A DNA stretch of 64,000 nucleotides from Ilyonectria destructans (Eukaryota > Ascomycota > Sordariomycetes > Hypocreales > Nectriaceae): NCBI GenBank assembly GCA_020740775.1, contig JAHEWK010000005.1, positions 3,100,001 through 3,164,000 on the forward strand, in the 5' to 3' direction. The notes under the pieces were generated by a model that did not search any database, was not told the DNA's origin, and saw only the letters and a program-made list of their open reading frames with translations. Below are positions 1 to 11,650 of the stretch, piece by piece. Position 1 is the first letter of the stretch. Every line of letters begins with the position of its first letter. The translations under genes and the position numbers were made by a program.

Positions 1-726
1 TTTTGGCTTGCCAAATGAACCCTCATGTTGTCAAGGCTGCACAAGAAGAGCTGGATCGAGTTGTAGGCCCAGACCGGATGCCAGATTTTGATGACGAGGA
101 CAATCTGCCTTACATCAAAGCCATGGTCAAAGAAACTCTCCGCTGGTGGCCGATTACCAAGGTCGGAATGAATCACGCTACAACTGAGGATGACTGGTAT
201 GACGGATATTTTATCCCGAAGGGCAGTGTCGTCATGTTAAACTGGTGGTAAGCATCGCACTCTTCTCATTTGATGTGGCCTTTTGACTAAAAATCCCAGG
301 GCTATCCACTTCGATGACGCCCGATGGGATGATCCTCATGCATACGAGCCACGTCGGTATCTGAGTGACCCTTACACGACGGCAGAATCAGTCAACCTCG
401 CCGACGGAAATGCAAGAGACCACTTTGCGTATGGTGCCGGTCGCCGCATTTGCAGTGGCATGCATCTTGCACAAAACTCTCTGTATATCATCATGGCGCG
501 TACCCTCTGGGCTTACAATATCAAGCGCGCAATAGGACCTGACTCAAAAGAGATCGAACCTGTTTTGAAGACTGAGCCGGGGTTCTTGATGGTTCCCGCT
601 AGATTCCACGCGGTTATCGAGCCTCGGACCAAGAAGCATGGTGAAATTGTGCAGAAAGCTTGGATTGAAGCAAAAGCTAAAGGAGTGACGATGAATAGAA
701 AGAGGAATATCCGAAAGAGGGACTAG
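1..726 (+). CDS. Cytochrome P450, 3' portion (5' end outside window)
   Basis: C-terminal part of a microsomal class-II P450 monooxygenase. The window opens inside the gene. A 52-nt intron (about 248-299, GTAAGC to CAG) joins the reading frame ending NWW to the next exon starting AIHFDD. Visible landmarks are the K-helix ETLR, the PERF-like region with EPRRY, and the haem-binding loop YGAGRRICSG with the cysteine ligand. The stop is TAG at 724-726. The haem loop and the following HLAQNSL helix closely resemble the complete P450 at 6139-8414, so the two look like paralogues of the CYP504/CYP619 kind that hydroxylate small aromatics; that grouping is from memory. The next gene is convergent. The lysine/arginine-rich C-terminus (MNRKRNIRKRD) is a little unusual. 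Confidence 0.9.
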
Positions 727-1411
727 GCGGATAATTCGAACTTGATCAATAGTAGATCTCATTCAAGCTTAGGTTGAAAGGGTGTTTAGTTATTAAATGT
801 TAGTGGTCAACTCCTAGAGTATTGAAGAATAGGCGAATCAACCCTCTGCTCTAGATCTGGCATTCAAATATCTTGACTGAGCAACTAAGGTGATGAACTC
901 TCTCGATGCGGTATAGTGCAAAGTGACTTTGCTGCCCTTGTTTGCAACGGTACAGGATTTTCGGTCTGATGATATGGAGCAAAGCCCAAATAAATGAACC
1001 CCAAATAAGTGAGAAACAGTTCCCGTCTTCGATACTCGATGCCGGTGTTGGAACCTACCCAGTACCAATTTTACTAATCTTTCACAACAAATTATTCTAT
1101 CCTCTCAAGAATTGACGTCATCACCGTTTACTGTAGGGTAGGGGTAATTCCCAGACGCGGAATATTACCTATGTCCATGATAATGACTAGATTGTCGACA
1201 TGCTATTACTCTAGACCTTTTGGTTTTTTATGGTTTCCTCTGTTTCTATTATGCGCGGTTGATTGTGGTGGGCTCAATGTCATAGAGTAACATGATCGCA
1301 AGGAATTGATACGCAATCCACAGAAGCATTGTATTTCTGAATATGCTACAAATAGTAATCATAAACTAAGATCTCACTACACTCAAGTCCATCAAGCATC
1401 ATCATTCCCAT
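727..1411. other. Convergent intergenic region, no gene seen
   Basis: About 690 bp between two convergent 3' ends. Short reading frames here show no family resemblance. It presumably holds the 3' UTRs and polyadenylation signals of both neighbours. Confidence 0.6.
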
Positions 1412-3363
1412 TCATCTAGAACCATGATGACCGACCACTGTCTCCAAAATAAGATATGCCTGTGATCGATGCTCAACGGATGATCCTCTCCAAGCGACGT
1501 GACCATCCGGCCTAACCAAAACAAGGCGTCGTTGCCATATGCTTGCCGCGTGATCCTCTCCTGTTAGCTTCACATAGCTAAGAGGTAGTCCAAGAACCTT
1601 GGCGGCTTCAACGATCAAAGAGCTTCCTCTGTCAGACATAGTTTCATCACTGAACTCTACTAGAGAGAAGGCTGGACCAAGATGATCGAAAATAGGCGAT
1701 TTGTCCTTCAAGAACACATGGGGCGCGCGGCTCCCAGGCCATGTGGTAGGTAGGTAAGTATGCGGATCCCAAACCGGCTCGGCTTCCGATTCATCAGGCA
1801 TACAAACCGAGGACACATATCTGTATCCCATCTCTATTCCCAGATCTGTGTTTTCGCCGTCATTCTGGCTATAGTGTTGGTGAATAGCTTGGCGTATCTG
1901 GAGACCCTCCTCAGACTTGTCATCGATGACTGGGGCATTCTTGCCCATCAGCTCGACAGCGGTCAGATGGACTGCCATATGTACCCCAGATCGCTGGACG
2001 TTTTGAGTGGCGATGGGCTTCCGTTCCTCCTCATACGATCGGAGAAGCCCTTGGCCACCATATCCGTTGACGACGGCTGCAAGTTTCCAAGCAATGTCAA
2101 AAGCGTCACCCAGTCCAGTGTTCATGCCATAACCACCAGTGGGGATGTTCATATGAGCTGCGTCTCCTGCCAGGAATAGACGTAGTTCAGGGCCAGCAAA
2201 GCTGTTGGCAACTGCAATGCTGGGCTGAAACGTCGAGCGAACAAGGACTTCGTCGATCTGAATCTTGTATGGCTCATAGACTCCACCAAGCACAGTGTAC
2301 ACGGCTTCCTCAGACGTGATTGTGGACTCATCTGCACCTGGAGCGAGGGGAAAATGAACCGTGAATATTTCCTGTTTAGCGATCACTATTAGCATCATTT
2401 CTTTTCAAGTTCTGTTACTGGCACCTGTACCTTTTCGTCCTGAGCTATGACCGCACCGCCAAAACCACCATCTTTCAACATGAATAGATGCCAGAAGCGA
2501 CCTTGCTTGTGTAGATTTTGTAGGTCTTTGGATTTAAAGTGGATAAGGAGAAAAGTAGCCGGGCTGTTAATCAGAAAGGGTCAGAGGATGCTACTAAAGT
2601 GAAAGGGGAATTGAGCGTCTCACATTGGCCCTCCGTCCAGAGATATGTCGAGGCATTTCCGACACTTACTCGACGCTCCATCACATGCAACAGCAAGCTT
2701 TGATCGGAATAGCTGAACCTCGTCATCGCCATCTTTAGTGACCCGAGCCTCCACGCCTTCGGCAGTCTCTGTAACGGACTCTAACTTGTGCCCGTATCTA
2801 AGGTCGATCAGCGGGCTTTCTTGGCACATGTCCCTCATCCAGGACTCAAAGATTTGCTGAGAAATCCGCTGATATGGCTCGATAGGCTGGGTTCCATCGT
2901 TTGTCGACTCAATCGTCTGCCTGTACTGGTCCACGGAGGGGTGATTCCATTGTGTGACATGGGTATCCTGGCTGAGGCCAGTCGATATTAAGACGGTATA
3001 TGGAATATCACTGGGGACTCCTATGATGATGATAAATTAGATATGTTCGGCCGGTCTTGCAGATCCATTCTTACCCAGACGGCGCAGACCCTCCGACAAC
3101 CCTATCTTGCGTAGCAGTTCCATGGACCTCGCATTTGTCAGATCCATCTTTGGCCACCTGCAATGTGTCAGCCACCTTCTTATTGTGAAGCTGTATGGAG
3201 CGTGTTACTTCGTCGGTTCGGAGTTTCTTTCCAAAACCACCGACTTCACGTCGTAAAAGGCCAAGACAGCGGCCGTCATGAGGCCCACAGGGCCGCCACC
3301 CAAGATCAATACAGAGTCATCCCCGACGTCATGGACTACTTCGGATTTTCCTGTTGCAGACAT
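1412..3363 (-). CDS. FAD-dependent aromatic monooxygenase, phenol 2-monooxygenase/TfdB-like
   Basis: Group A flavoprotein hydroxylase of about 600 residues that would use NAD(P)H and O2 to hydroxylate a phenolic ring. The ATG at 3363 opens an exon with the dinucleotide-binding LILGGGPVGL motif. Four introns give a continuous protein: about 3158-3208, one near 3080-3020, one near 2623-2550 and one near 2430-2370. The second exon reads KWPKMDLTNARSMELLRKIG, and the third contains GVPSDIPYTVL and the DG motif VACDGASS. The last exon has the FAD ribityl motif GDAAHMNIPTGGYG. A thioredoxin-like C-terminal domain with LVRPDGHVAWRG is typical of the phenol hydroxylase family. It is convergent with the first P450 and upstream of an SDR on the same strand. 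The precise substrate cannot be read from the sequence. Confidence 0.88.
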
Positions 3364-3747
3364 GGTATCTGACGTTTGTTTCGATGCTTTGGTTGACAAA
3401 TACCAGGCGCATTACTCTCAATTCAGGGTTGAGGTGGTGGATACTTGAAGGGACCATCACATGGAGCCTAGCCAATAAACGGACGTGAATTCTCGGTGTT
3501 GCGACCCAGAAAGTGGTGCCATATCGGTTTCTCGTCTTCCCCGGAGCTCCTAGCCAAGGGTGGTTTTGTCCCGGCCGGGCCGAACATGTTTACGCCCAAC
3601 GACACTCCGGATCAAATCCTGGGCGAGAATCCGACACGGAAGACAGCGGATTGATAGTACGGTATGGGCGCATCAATCGAGGATCTAGCAAGAGTATGGA
3701 ATTCGGAAGAGCACTATTCTACTTGGAGTGAAGCTACCCTCAATGTA
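3364..3747. promoter_or_regulatory. Promoter region of the phenol-hydroxylase-like gene
   Basis: 384 bp between the start of the monooxygenase and the 3' end of the SDR. It contains a TCCGGA palindrome at 3606-3611 and GC-rich CCCGGCCGGGCCG around 3570. Both are compatible with CGG-reading Zn2Cys6 regulators. No gene was recognised. Confidence 0.35.
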
Positions 3748-4885
3748 TCAGTTGAGTCTTCCCCTCTCAGCGGCAGTGCGATCCAGAATCGGCTTCATCG
3801 CTTGTGCAATCATCTCCGGTGGCACATCCGTGCCCTTCGGCATCTTGCCATCCACCATGCCCGGAGGCTGAATCAACCATTCCGGAATGACCCTGGTTCC
3901 ATCCCTGGACACCTCCAGAATCGTTCCGCCGGGGTATTCGGCTGACTCGACGACGTCGTGGATGGCCTCCGCGGCTGTTTCGGGCGTAATTGCAAGATCA
4001 TCGTTGATTCCAAATCGCTCTCCCGATCCCGGAGTTCCGGTGGTCCAGATCGGAGTTGATACAATGCTGGTGCATGCAGTGTTAGTATTGTCTGAGCCGA
4101 GGCCATCGGGCCGAACATAAAACTCACCCGGGACAAACTGCCACAACCTTGACGCCTTGGACCTGCTGGGCATCTCCGAGGCTGCGGGTAAACCCAACCA
4201 TGGCGTGTTTCGTCGCGCTGTAGATCGGCGCCGGGTATTGCTTGCTATACCCGGCGATCGAGGCGACGATGGCAACTACACCTTGCTTGTCCTTCCCAAG
4301 CAAAGCACGCATTGCAAGCCGTGTCAATTTGATCTTCATTTATGTTAGTGGTTGTTTATCAGACTCTTTCCAATTGATATACTGACGGGGTGTTCGACGT
4401 TGATAGCGACGTGCTTGTAGCCATCGCTCTCAATGGGCTCAGGATCTTCCCAGAAGTTGGAATACGGCTACGTTCGCAGGCTATGTCAGTAGCCACAAGG
4501 GATGAGGCAGTCGGCTTGGGAGTGCAGTCTTACTGGTTCAAAAACTCCAGCGGATGCGACAAAGACATCCGGCACATCACCAAACGTAGAGAGCGACACG
4601 TCGATCAAGTTTTGTAAATCGCTCCACTTGGTCACGTCGCACCGAATAAATGTAATGTTTGCATCTTCCTCAACAGCCTTCTTTGCCTCATCGGTGAGGG
4701 CAAGGTCTGCAATCATGACAGCTCTGGCCCCATTTTTCCGAGCCAAGAGAGCGTATGAAAGCCCAATGCCTGTAGTCATGTTAATGTGAGGCCGCAGCGA
4801 AGCTGGAATAGAGAGAGTTGATGTTACCTGATCCGCCTCCTGTCACCGTCACGATCTTATCCTTAGTCGAGAATTGCCAGGCCAT
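3748..4885 (-). CDS. Short-chain dehydrogenase/reductase (SDR), 15-PGDH-like
   Basis: NAD(P)-dependent alcohol/ketone oxidoreductase of about 300 residues. The start is ATG at 4885 (MAWQFSTKDKIVTVTGGGSG). The first intron falls inside the glycine-rich loop, and splicing restores TGGGSGIGLSYA. Further exons give the DVTKW acidic turn, the SAGVFEP strand, IASIAGYSKQ with the catalytic serine, and YSATKHA with the catalytic Tyr and Lys. The final exon carries PGIVSTPIW and a substrate-binding C-terminus ending RGRLN. At least three introns are used. It sits among aromatic oxygenases, so oxidation of a benzylic or side-chain alcohol is a reasonable guess, but the substrate is unknown. Confidence 0.87.
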
Positions 4886-5130
4886 TTTGGAACTTGTCGT
4901 GTATAAAAGTCTGGATACACTTTTGTCTCTCCTTGATGGAATTCTTGCCCGTCCTATTTAATTATGTCACACTGAGTGGATAGGATCAGGACGATGATGA
5001 TGAAAACTCTTGGTTCTCTATCGAAGGCCTAGAGATCGGTCTTATAGCTGAAGATGAGGTGGCCGACGACAGCCTCTGGGAATGGGGTCGGGTGCAGAAG
5101 GCCCACCTTCCGGGAGTCTGAGATCCCCTC

Positions 5131-5178
5131 CTATTCCCTCGGGCGGCCGCTTCTATTCCCTCGAGCGGCCGCTTCTAT
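5131..5178. repeat. Tandem 22-bp repeat carrying GCGGCCGC
   Basis: Two adjacent copies of a 22-bp unit (CTATTCCCTCGRGCGGCCGC plus TT) differ at one base, followed by a partial third (CTATTC). The octamer GCGGCCGC occurs at 5143-5150, 5165-5172 and again at 5207-5214 just beyond the repeat. Confidence 0.85.
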
Positions 5179-5217
5179 TCAACACCTAATCAATCCGACC
5201 AATCAGGCGGCCGCAGC

Positions 5218-5345
5218 CGTAAGCCTGACCTCGCCCAGACTTTTGCTGTGACTGTGGCCCTCACTTTAGCTCTTACGGCCCGACCTTAGCTCTGACTGTA
5301 CTCATGACCCTTGTCCTCACTGCTCAGCCTATCGCATCAACCCAA
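5218..5345. repeat. Degenerate 12-bp minisatellite, consensus near GCYCTGACYYTR
   Basis: The stretch reads as loosely repeating dodecamers such as GCTGTGACTGTG, GCCCTCACTTTA, GCTCTTACGGCC and GCTCTGACTGTA. A second patch of the same words lies around 5505-5545 (CCTGACCCCGACTCTGGC). The copies are strongly diverged, so the unit is approximate. Confidence 0.5.
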
Positions 5346-6138
5346 GCCCGGATTGCAGTTCTGACTCTGGGTTTTCCAACAGCCCCGACCTTGGGTATGG
5401 ATATAGAGCGCCTAAATATGCATGAAAAGATTCCGATCATACACTACCACTAAACCTGATAGGTCGTGCAAGTTTGGAATCATTTCGTGCATGTTTAGGT
5501 ACACCTGACTATAGCCCTGACCCCGACTCTGGCTGTGGCTCAAGCAGCTAGGATTATGGCCGTAATTAAAATAACAGCATCTACATTAAAATAAATAATG
5601 AATAAATAAATACAACCGTAATTAATAAAAGGTGATAAATAATGAATAATACTATTTAATTTATGTTACTAAAACAAAGTAACAAATACATTCAACTAAA
5701 TACAACAAAGAATTATTCAAGATATATGTATTAAAAAAGGTTAGAGCACCGATTGTCCGAATGAATGAGATCGTAAGATCCGACTGTCAGAAATCTGAGA
5801 CTTCTAAAAGCTGGACTGGGAGATGTTCCAGGTGTCTCATGATAACCGCAAAAGGTAACAAATAACCTTTTATTACACCTAGTGCAATGTCTATATAATC
5901 GTCTTCCCGGCGGAGCGCCGGCATACTCATCCCGCTCATCCCGGGCCTACTATTTCTTAATTCCGGCGTCGTGCAAAATTCTTGAAACCGTTGCCTCCGG
6001 CCGAGTCTAGCACTCCGGGCTTAGGCGGAACACAACCCCCGGTAGCCGGAGCTGTGGCGATCAGGACAAGGGATATCAGAACTCATGATAGAAAGAACTG
6101 AACCAAGCCAATTCCAAAAGACACCTACACACTGAGTA

Positions 6139-8414
6139 ATGACAATTGTATTCAACATCGGCGGCATTATGGAATACCCCTCCGTTTCGATTCTGTACTG
6201 GGCCTTTGTGGCCCTTGGCGGCCTTCTGGTCCTCACCAAGGTCCTCCGATATGGAAGTCGGCCTAAAAATTACCCTCCGGGTAGGAATATCTTGCAGCAA
6301 ACTCTTGGGTACAGGATAGCACTAACAGTTTGGGTCCAGGGCCTCCGACACTGCCCATAATTGGAAATTTGCACCAGATGCCAACGAAGAATTTCCATCT
6401 CGAATTCCAGAAATTGGCCCAAGAATGTAGGGAAATACTAAAGAATTTTAAAAGAAAAATAGCACTAATGTCCGGAGCAGATGGCCCCATTACTACGATG
6501 AAGCTCGGTGGACAAAGTCTGTTTCTTCTCAACGACCCGGATGTTATCCGGGATTTGCTCGAGAAACGAAGCAACAATTATTCCTGTCGTCCAGATCTTT
6601 ACGCCCGACATTTTGGGGATAATCTCAACATTGCCCTGCGAGAGTATGTGGACACAGCCAAAGTCGGTCCTTTCTTCACCGGGTGCTAACAATGGACGTA
6701 GCAATGACGAGATTTGGCGCCGACAGCGAAAAATGTATCACGTTCGTCTCAACGTGAAATCCGCTGACAGATATCTTCCATACCAAGTGAGTGTTAGATC
6801 ATTCGCCTAATTTATGGACACTATCTTATATGTGATTCCAGCACTTTGATAGCCTGCAACTTCTCAATGACTTTGTCATCAACCCCGACGGCTGGGTTCA
6901 ACACGTGCAAAGATATACGGCAAGCATCTCAACGACACTTTTGTACGGTTGGCGTACACCACAAACGAGTACGGGCTACGTGAAAGATCTGCTCGAGGTT
7001 AGTATCTTGGATCGTCCTTTCTCAAGGTCAGGGCTAACGATATTGGAAGTGGATGGACGTTACATCAGAGGCAATCAACTTCCAGCTTGTTGACTTTTAC
7101 CCATTTCTGCGCGACATTTACCATGCTGTTCCCTATTGGCTGCTTCCAAGTAAAAGAAAGCTTCACAATCTACAAAAGCTCGAGAATCGTGTCTTCATCG
7201 ATCTCCTCAACCGCGCCAAAGATAAATTGTCAACAGGAGATGCCTATCCTAGTTCGTGGCCATCCCAATATGGACGTGATCCCTTGACCGCTCCGTGTCT
7301 AATTCGATGCTAGGTTTCATTCGCGACATGCTATCTGATAAAGATAGCGATAGACTTAATGATCGCCAAATCGCCAATAACGCTGCCCATGGCTTCGGGG
7401 CCGCGATGTGAGAAATTACTATCCACAGTTCAATCCGGCACCTTAGTTCTGACTAAATTGCTAGGGATACCTCTGCCAATACAATCATGGGCTTCATTAA
7501 GGTTCATTCAGATCCAAATCAAACTTCTCCTGCACATTATGCTAATTTTCTTCACAGGCCATGGTTCTCTTCCCAGACGTCCAGGCCAAGGCGCAAGAGG
7601 AGCTTGACGCCGTGATTGGGAGCGGACGACTGCCGACTTGGGATGACCGGGCTGACCTTCCCTATGTTCGTGGAGTAGTCGAAGAAACATTGAGATGTGA
7701 GTCGAAGCCCTGATGCCAATGAAGAAAATCACTGACTAGAACACAGGGGCGCCGAGTCCACTCAGCGCCGCAGTTCCGCACTCGGCCAAGGAAGACGATG
7801 TATACAACGGAATGGTCATTCCCAAGGGTTCAATGATCATGATAAACGTACGTCGATAAATTGATCCAACTCATTGGGTCTCAAACTTCCCGGTCCATGA
7901 CTAACTATCCACGCAGGTCTGGACACTGAACCACCAACGCTTCGCCAATGCTCGGGACTTTGACCCAATGCGCCATAGTGCAGAATCAACCCTCACGGAA
8001 AACAATGCCATTACGCAGGACTCCCCCAAGCGACTCCATTTCACCTTTGGCGCTGGACGGCGAGTCTGCCCCGGTTTTCATGTTGCGGAGCGGAACCTAT
8101 TCATCGCCATTGCCCGGATTCTGTGGGGGTTCAACATCTCCCGAGCCCGCGATGCTGATGGGGAGTTCACCATTATTAATCGAGACGCGGTCACTCCAGG
8201 AATGATCGTCAGACCAGAAGACTTTGAGTGAGTTATTTCTCTTGAGAGTAAATAGATGATGACGGAGGGTAATCTAACTTTGCATAGATGCACTATCAAG
8301 CCTCGTGACTCCATCCGAGAGAAGCTAGTCAAGGAGCAGTGGCAAGCGGCAGAGAAGGATCTTGACTCAGAAGGAAACTTCACGCCGGAGTTTATCCAAG
8401 CATCTTTTAAGTAA
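6139..8414 (+). CDS. Cytochrome P450 monooxygenase (CYP504/CYP619-like, complete)
   Basis: Full-length P450 of about 530 residues with an N-terminal membrane anchor (SILYWAFVALGGLLVLTKVL). Many short introns must be removed. An apparent stop at 7311-7313 disappears when the intron 7252-7313 (donor GTTCGT) is spliced, giving AYPSFIRDML. Splicing around 7417-7480 rebuilds the oxygen-binding I-helix GFGAAMDTSANTIMGFI. Other landmarks are the proline hinge PPGPPTLPIIGNL, the K-helix EETLRW, the PERF region DFDPMRH and the haem loop FGAGRRVCPG. The stop is at 8412-8414. It closely resembles the P450 at the left edge. The neighbours are aromatic FAD hydroxylases, which supports a role in hydroxylating a small aromatic or alkyl-aromatic compound. 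A second ATG at 6169 is an alternative start. Confidence 0.9.
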
Positions 8415-8886
8415 CTGGAGAAGGTTAGACAGCATGACGAATAGGTGTTGGTTGGCAGATGGTGCAACTGTAGGTGGACATTCAGGGTCCTACGGCGATG
8501 TAGTTAGTTTTCCCAAATAGGACCATAGGGCATTGCGCGATTGGTGTGAGACATTAAATATAAATTGCTTTAGAACCAATAGAATGGTACACAAATTGAA
8601 AGACTCGTACCGCGGAGCACAACATCCACTTCAGCAATACAAGGGCTGATTGATAGGTGAGATGCGACGGTTAAAATCCCCCCGGTTACATCCTGCTTTA
8701 CAGACACATGACGAACATTGGGTGGCAACCTCGTTCAAACTTCGGTCACAGTTTGGTTATTTAATGTTGTAAATACTGGCCAAGATATAATTCAATGTTG
8801 ATAAATGGATGCGATATTGGGCTTCAACTTTGGTTCATGTAGTAAACTAATCATATTCAATGCTCCTAGTCTCCACTATTCATCAA
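8415..8886. other. Convergent intergenic region, no gene seen
   Basis: About 470 bp between the 3' ends of the P450 and the FAD monooxygenase. Only short frames without family resemblance occur. Confidence 0.6.
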
Positions 8887-10444
8887 TCAGTCCCGGGTCT
8901 TGTAGAAGTCCTTGTCGGCAAGTTTGCCTTCATGCCCCAGCATTGTCTCAATGGTCCAGTCCTCATGGACGTGTCCTTCTGGGATATTCGTTGAGACAAA
9001 CGGCTTTCCACTTTCAATGCTAGCCTTGACAGCCTCAAACTGCTCTTCTGCGTACTTTGTCGCATCTGATCCGAGCAACCACGCGGGCTGGGGGAATTTG
9101 AGCATCTCTGGGTTTGCAGCCACTGCATCCCAGTTGGTCTGATGCCATACATGACGAGTCTCCCATCCCATACGTTGAGTCAAGCTTGTGCGCTCATATC
9201 TAAATCACATGGCATTAACGGTGATTGATCTAGGATTCAGGATTTTTCAGGATAAACCGTCTAAGAACGTACCTGAGCTTCTCGTAGGACTTCAGGGCGA
9301 GTTGGATGTTGGCTTTCCCAGTCTTCTCCAGTAGCGCTCCAATTGTTGCGGCGTCCTCGATGGCCTGCGCCGCTCCCGTTCCAGAAGTTGCCAGATGGGG
9401 GTGAGCGGCGTCGCCAATGAGGCAGACACGTCCCTTTTCGGAGACCCATTTGGGAACCGGGTCCCTCCACAGAAGCTTGTAGTCGATAAGGCAGTCCGCG
9501 GGGATCTTTTCAATGATGTGACGGAGCTGGGAGTCCCAACCCTTTACACACGCCAACATATCCTGAGCATCTCCTCTCAGATTCCAATCCTCTGCGACAT
9601 CAGACAGGTCCTACTTTATGTTAGTCATGACCGAATGGACTTTGCAGGTACTCACCTTGTGGGTCACGAAGCAAGTGGCAGACTGAAGAGCAGGGTTGGT
9701 AGTGAGAATTCCATGAGTGTCTTCCGCAATCCAGATTTTGAAGAGGGGTTTGTCTGAATTGGCAATCTCTTGCGTAACGGGGTCATCTTGGAGAAGTTGA
9801 AGCGGGAACCAGGACCTATACACGGCAAACCCGCTCTTCTTCGGTCGGTCGACGGTTCCAACAACATAGCTCCTTGACTTACTGTGAACTCCGTCCGCAG
9901 CAACGACGAAATCAGCCTCATACTTTTGGCCACCCGCAATCACTCCAGCCGAAGCTTCATCCTCGAATACTTCGCTAACGGAGGCTCCCCATTTGATCTC
10001 GACTCCGAGAGAAATGGCATAATCGTTGAAGGTTTGCTGGATTCTTCCTCGATGACCATACACAATAGGAAAGCCGTCGAAATCTGTATGGAGCTGCTGA
10101 TTCAAAAGCACCTTTCCATCCTTGTTCATAATGGTCATGGTGTCTGGGCTGGCCGAGATTTTGACGATTTTCTCGAGGACATCGCCCCATCTTGACATGA
10201 GACGTGTTCCATTTGCAGGCATTTGAATGACATCTCCTGCGTATAGTAAGTAAGTGTTATTAAATTTCTGAACACACTATCTGGCTTCAACTTGGCGCTT
10301 ACCCTGCTTCGTCAAATCGGCATAGGACTCAAAGATGCGGACTTTGGCACCCCGTAACGCTAGCTCAATGCCAGCGGCGAGTCCGCCAAAGCCGGCCCCG
10401 ATGACAATCGCACTCAGGTGCTGTAGTGAAGCCTGTTGCGCCAT
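8887..10444 (-). CDS. FAD-dependent monooxygenase, salicylate hydroxylase-like
   Basis: Group A flavin monooxygenase of about 440 residues in four exons. The start is ATG at 10444 (MAQQASLQHLSA), followed by the ADP-binding motif IVIGAGFGGLAAG and FES. Intron 1 lies near 10300-10237 and restores LTKQGDVIQMPANG. The long central exon contains VVAADGVHSKSRSYVVG (DG motif). A third exon contains CLIGDAAHPHLATSGTG with the FAD pyrophosphate-binding GD and continues into AAQAIEDA. The last exon ends KDFYKTRD. The family hydroxylates small aromatic acids (salicylate, 3- or 6-hydroxybenzoate or hydroxynicotinate types), sometimes with decarboxylation; which applies cannot be told. It differs from the enzyme at 1412-3363 in lacking the thioredoxin-like C-terminal domain. 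It is convergent with the P450 and divergent from the regulator at 11651. Confidence 0.88.
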
Positions 10445-11650
10445 TGTGTTTTACGTATGATTCAGTATTCAAGATGGTTGCTTATTTAGATGCCTGTTGG
10501 AATCGTCTATTTCATGTTGCTAGCACGATGACCTAATTATCTAATGCGGGAGACAAATATTTCGCCGGGACCGAATCTGTGCAACGACTGCACCCTGGTC
10601 AGCGGCGGAGATTGCTTCACCTTGGTCGGCGCCGGGAATCTTGGCTCCGGAGAACGGAGAACAAGTGGCTCGGGAATTGCACGGCATTCAAGCTTACAGG
10701 GAGCCGGCTCAGATCGGTTCACTCCGTCTCCGCACATAACATGGGTCAACCCAGACCCCGGACAGGCACCTACGATGCACAAATGGATTCATGACATACA
10801 CACATCCAAAGGGCCGGGGCTCAAAGGATCACCAGCGTCAATGCAAGCGCAGTGGCGAACCGGAAGCCGGAGTTAGCAAACTCCGAGCACCCGGAGCAGC
10901 AGATCAAGAGAATTCCCCCCCATTACTAAGGTCAGCAGGGTCACCAACTCCTGCGTGAAAATGCAGCTGGTGTAATTGGTGCCCGTGGCATCCGGGGAAC
11001 CCTACTTGCATCTCCTAGTGTCATGTTTCCCCGCATCTCACAAGCCGCTACGGATACTCCGTAGTCAATCAACGCATCAAGGGGGTGCCGCCACCTGCAA
11101 GCTAACTGAGTGCTCAGGCGGTATGGGGGGTTGATTTGGAGGGGTAGGTGGCTAAAGAAATGGGGTGCTTGGTACCTGCTATCATCCTCAGGTTGTGAGC
11201 AATCGGCGAAACACTGTTTCACTGCAGGTGCAAGGATAGAGCATACTGTTACTTCACAGCCGCTTTAGATGAAGGTACATTAAGATTTGCATAGCTGCAG
11301 CAAGCATTGGTAACGAGCTCCAGAAATATAGCAGCCTGCCATTTAATAGCCCGAGACATGGAGTGGTGTCAATAAACAATGCGGGGATGGACGTGGCAAG
11401 CCCGGCTTAAAACACAGCCCCGAATGCAGGAGTAGCATCTGTACCAGTACAATTGTACCGGTACAACGGTTAGCAGTAGAGCTCCAGGTGCCTTTTGGGA
11501 ATAACGGGGACCAGCCGAGCTGCACCCCTCACTTCATGAAGGGCCATCACCCGCCCAGTCTTCGGCTGTCGACGCGACGAGCTTCCACAATCTCCAAACT
11601 ACTCGCAGGCGTCGCAATTGAACTACGACAGATATCCGTCGCCGGTCACC
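10445..11650. promoter_or_regulatory. Divergent promoter region between monooxygenase and Zn2Cys6 regulator
   Basis: 1.2 kb rich in CGG/CCG words, including TCCGGA at 10646-10651 and several CCGGAG/CTCCG words at 10640-10900. A striking palindrome pair lies at 11439-11466. Short reading frames in 10537-10876 overlap on both strands, show no domain, and are regarded as chance. It is probably the shared control region of the flavoprotein and the pathway regulator. Confidence 0.45.
11439..11466. promoter_or_regulatory. Adjacent pair of 14-bp palindromes, NTGTACCRGTACAA
   Basis: A perfect 14-bp palindrome, TTGTACCGGTACAA (11453-11466), is directly preceded by a near-copy, CTGTACCAGTACAA (11439-11452), about 185-210 bp upstream of the regulator ATG at 11651. 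A third near-copy is at 17609-17622, upstream of the AveC-like gene. This looks like a dimeric-regulator binding site; the binding protein is unknown. Confidence 0.5.

Larger units (their letters stand above)
4886..6138. promoter_or_regulatory. Divergent promoter region with repeats and an AT-rich stretch
   Basis: 1.25 kb between the divergently transcribed SDR and P450. It contains GC-rich minisatellite-like DNA (5131-5345) and a CCAAT box near 5199 (GACCAATCAGG). An A/T-rich stretch runs from about 5560 to 5740. A TATATAAT element near 5890 lies about 245 bp upstream of the P450 start. CTCCGG/CCGG words recur at 5940-6050. No protein-coding exon was recognised. Confidence 0.5.

Noticed and set aside
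5143..5214. Three GCGGCCGC octamers as possible cloning-vector residue
   Set aside because: They are embedded in diverged repeats and fungal-like flanks with no vector backbone, so a natural minisatellite is more likely.
7307..7313. Apparent premature stop in the P450 at 6139-8414
   Set aside because: An intron 7252-7313 (GTTCGT to CTAG) removes it and gives the expected PSFIRDML, so the gene looks functional.
10537..10876. Overlapping short frames on both strands in the monooxygenase/regulator promoter
   Set aside because: They overlap each other, are low in complexity and have no domain.
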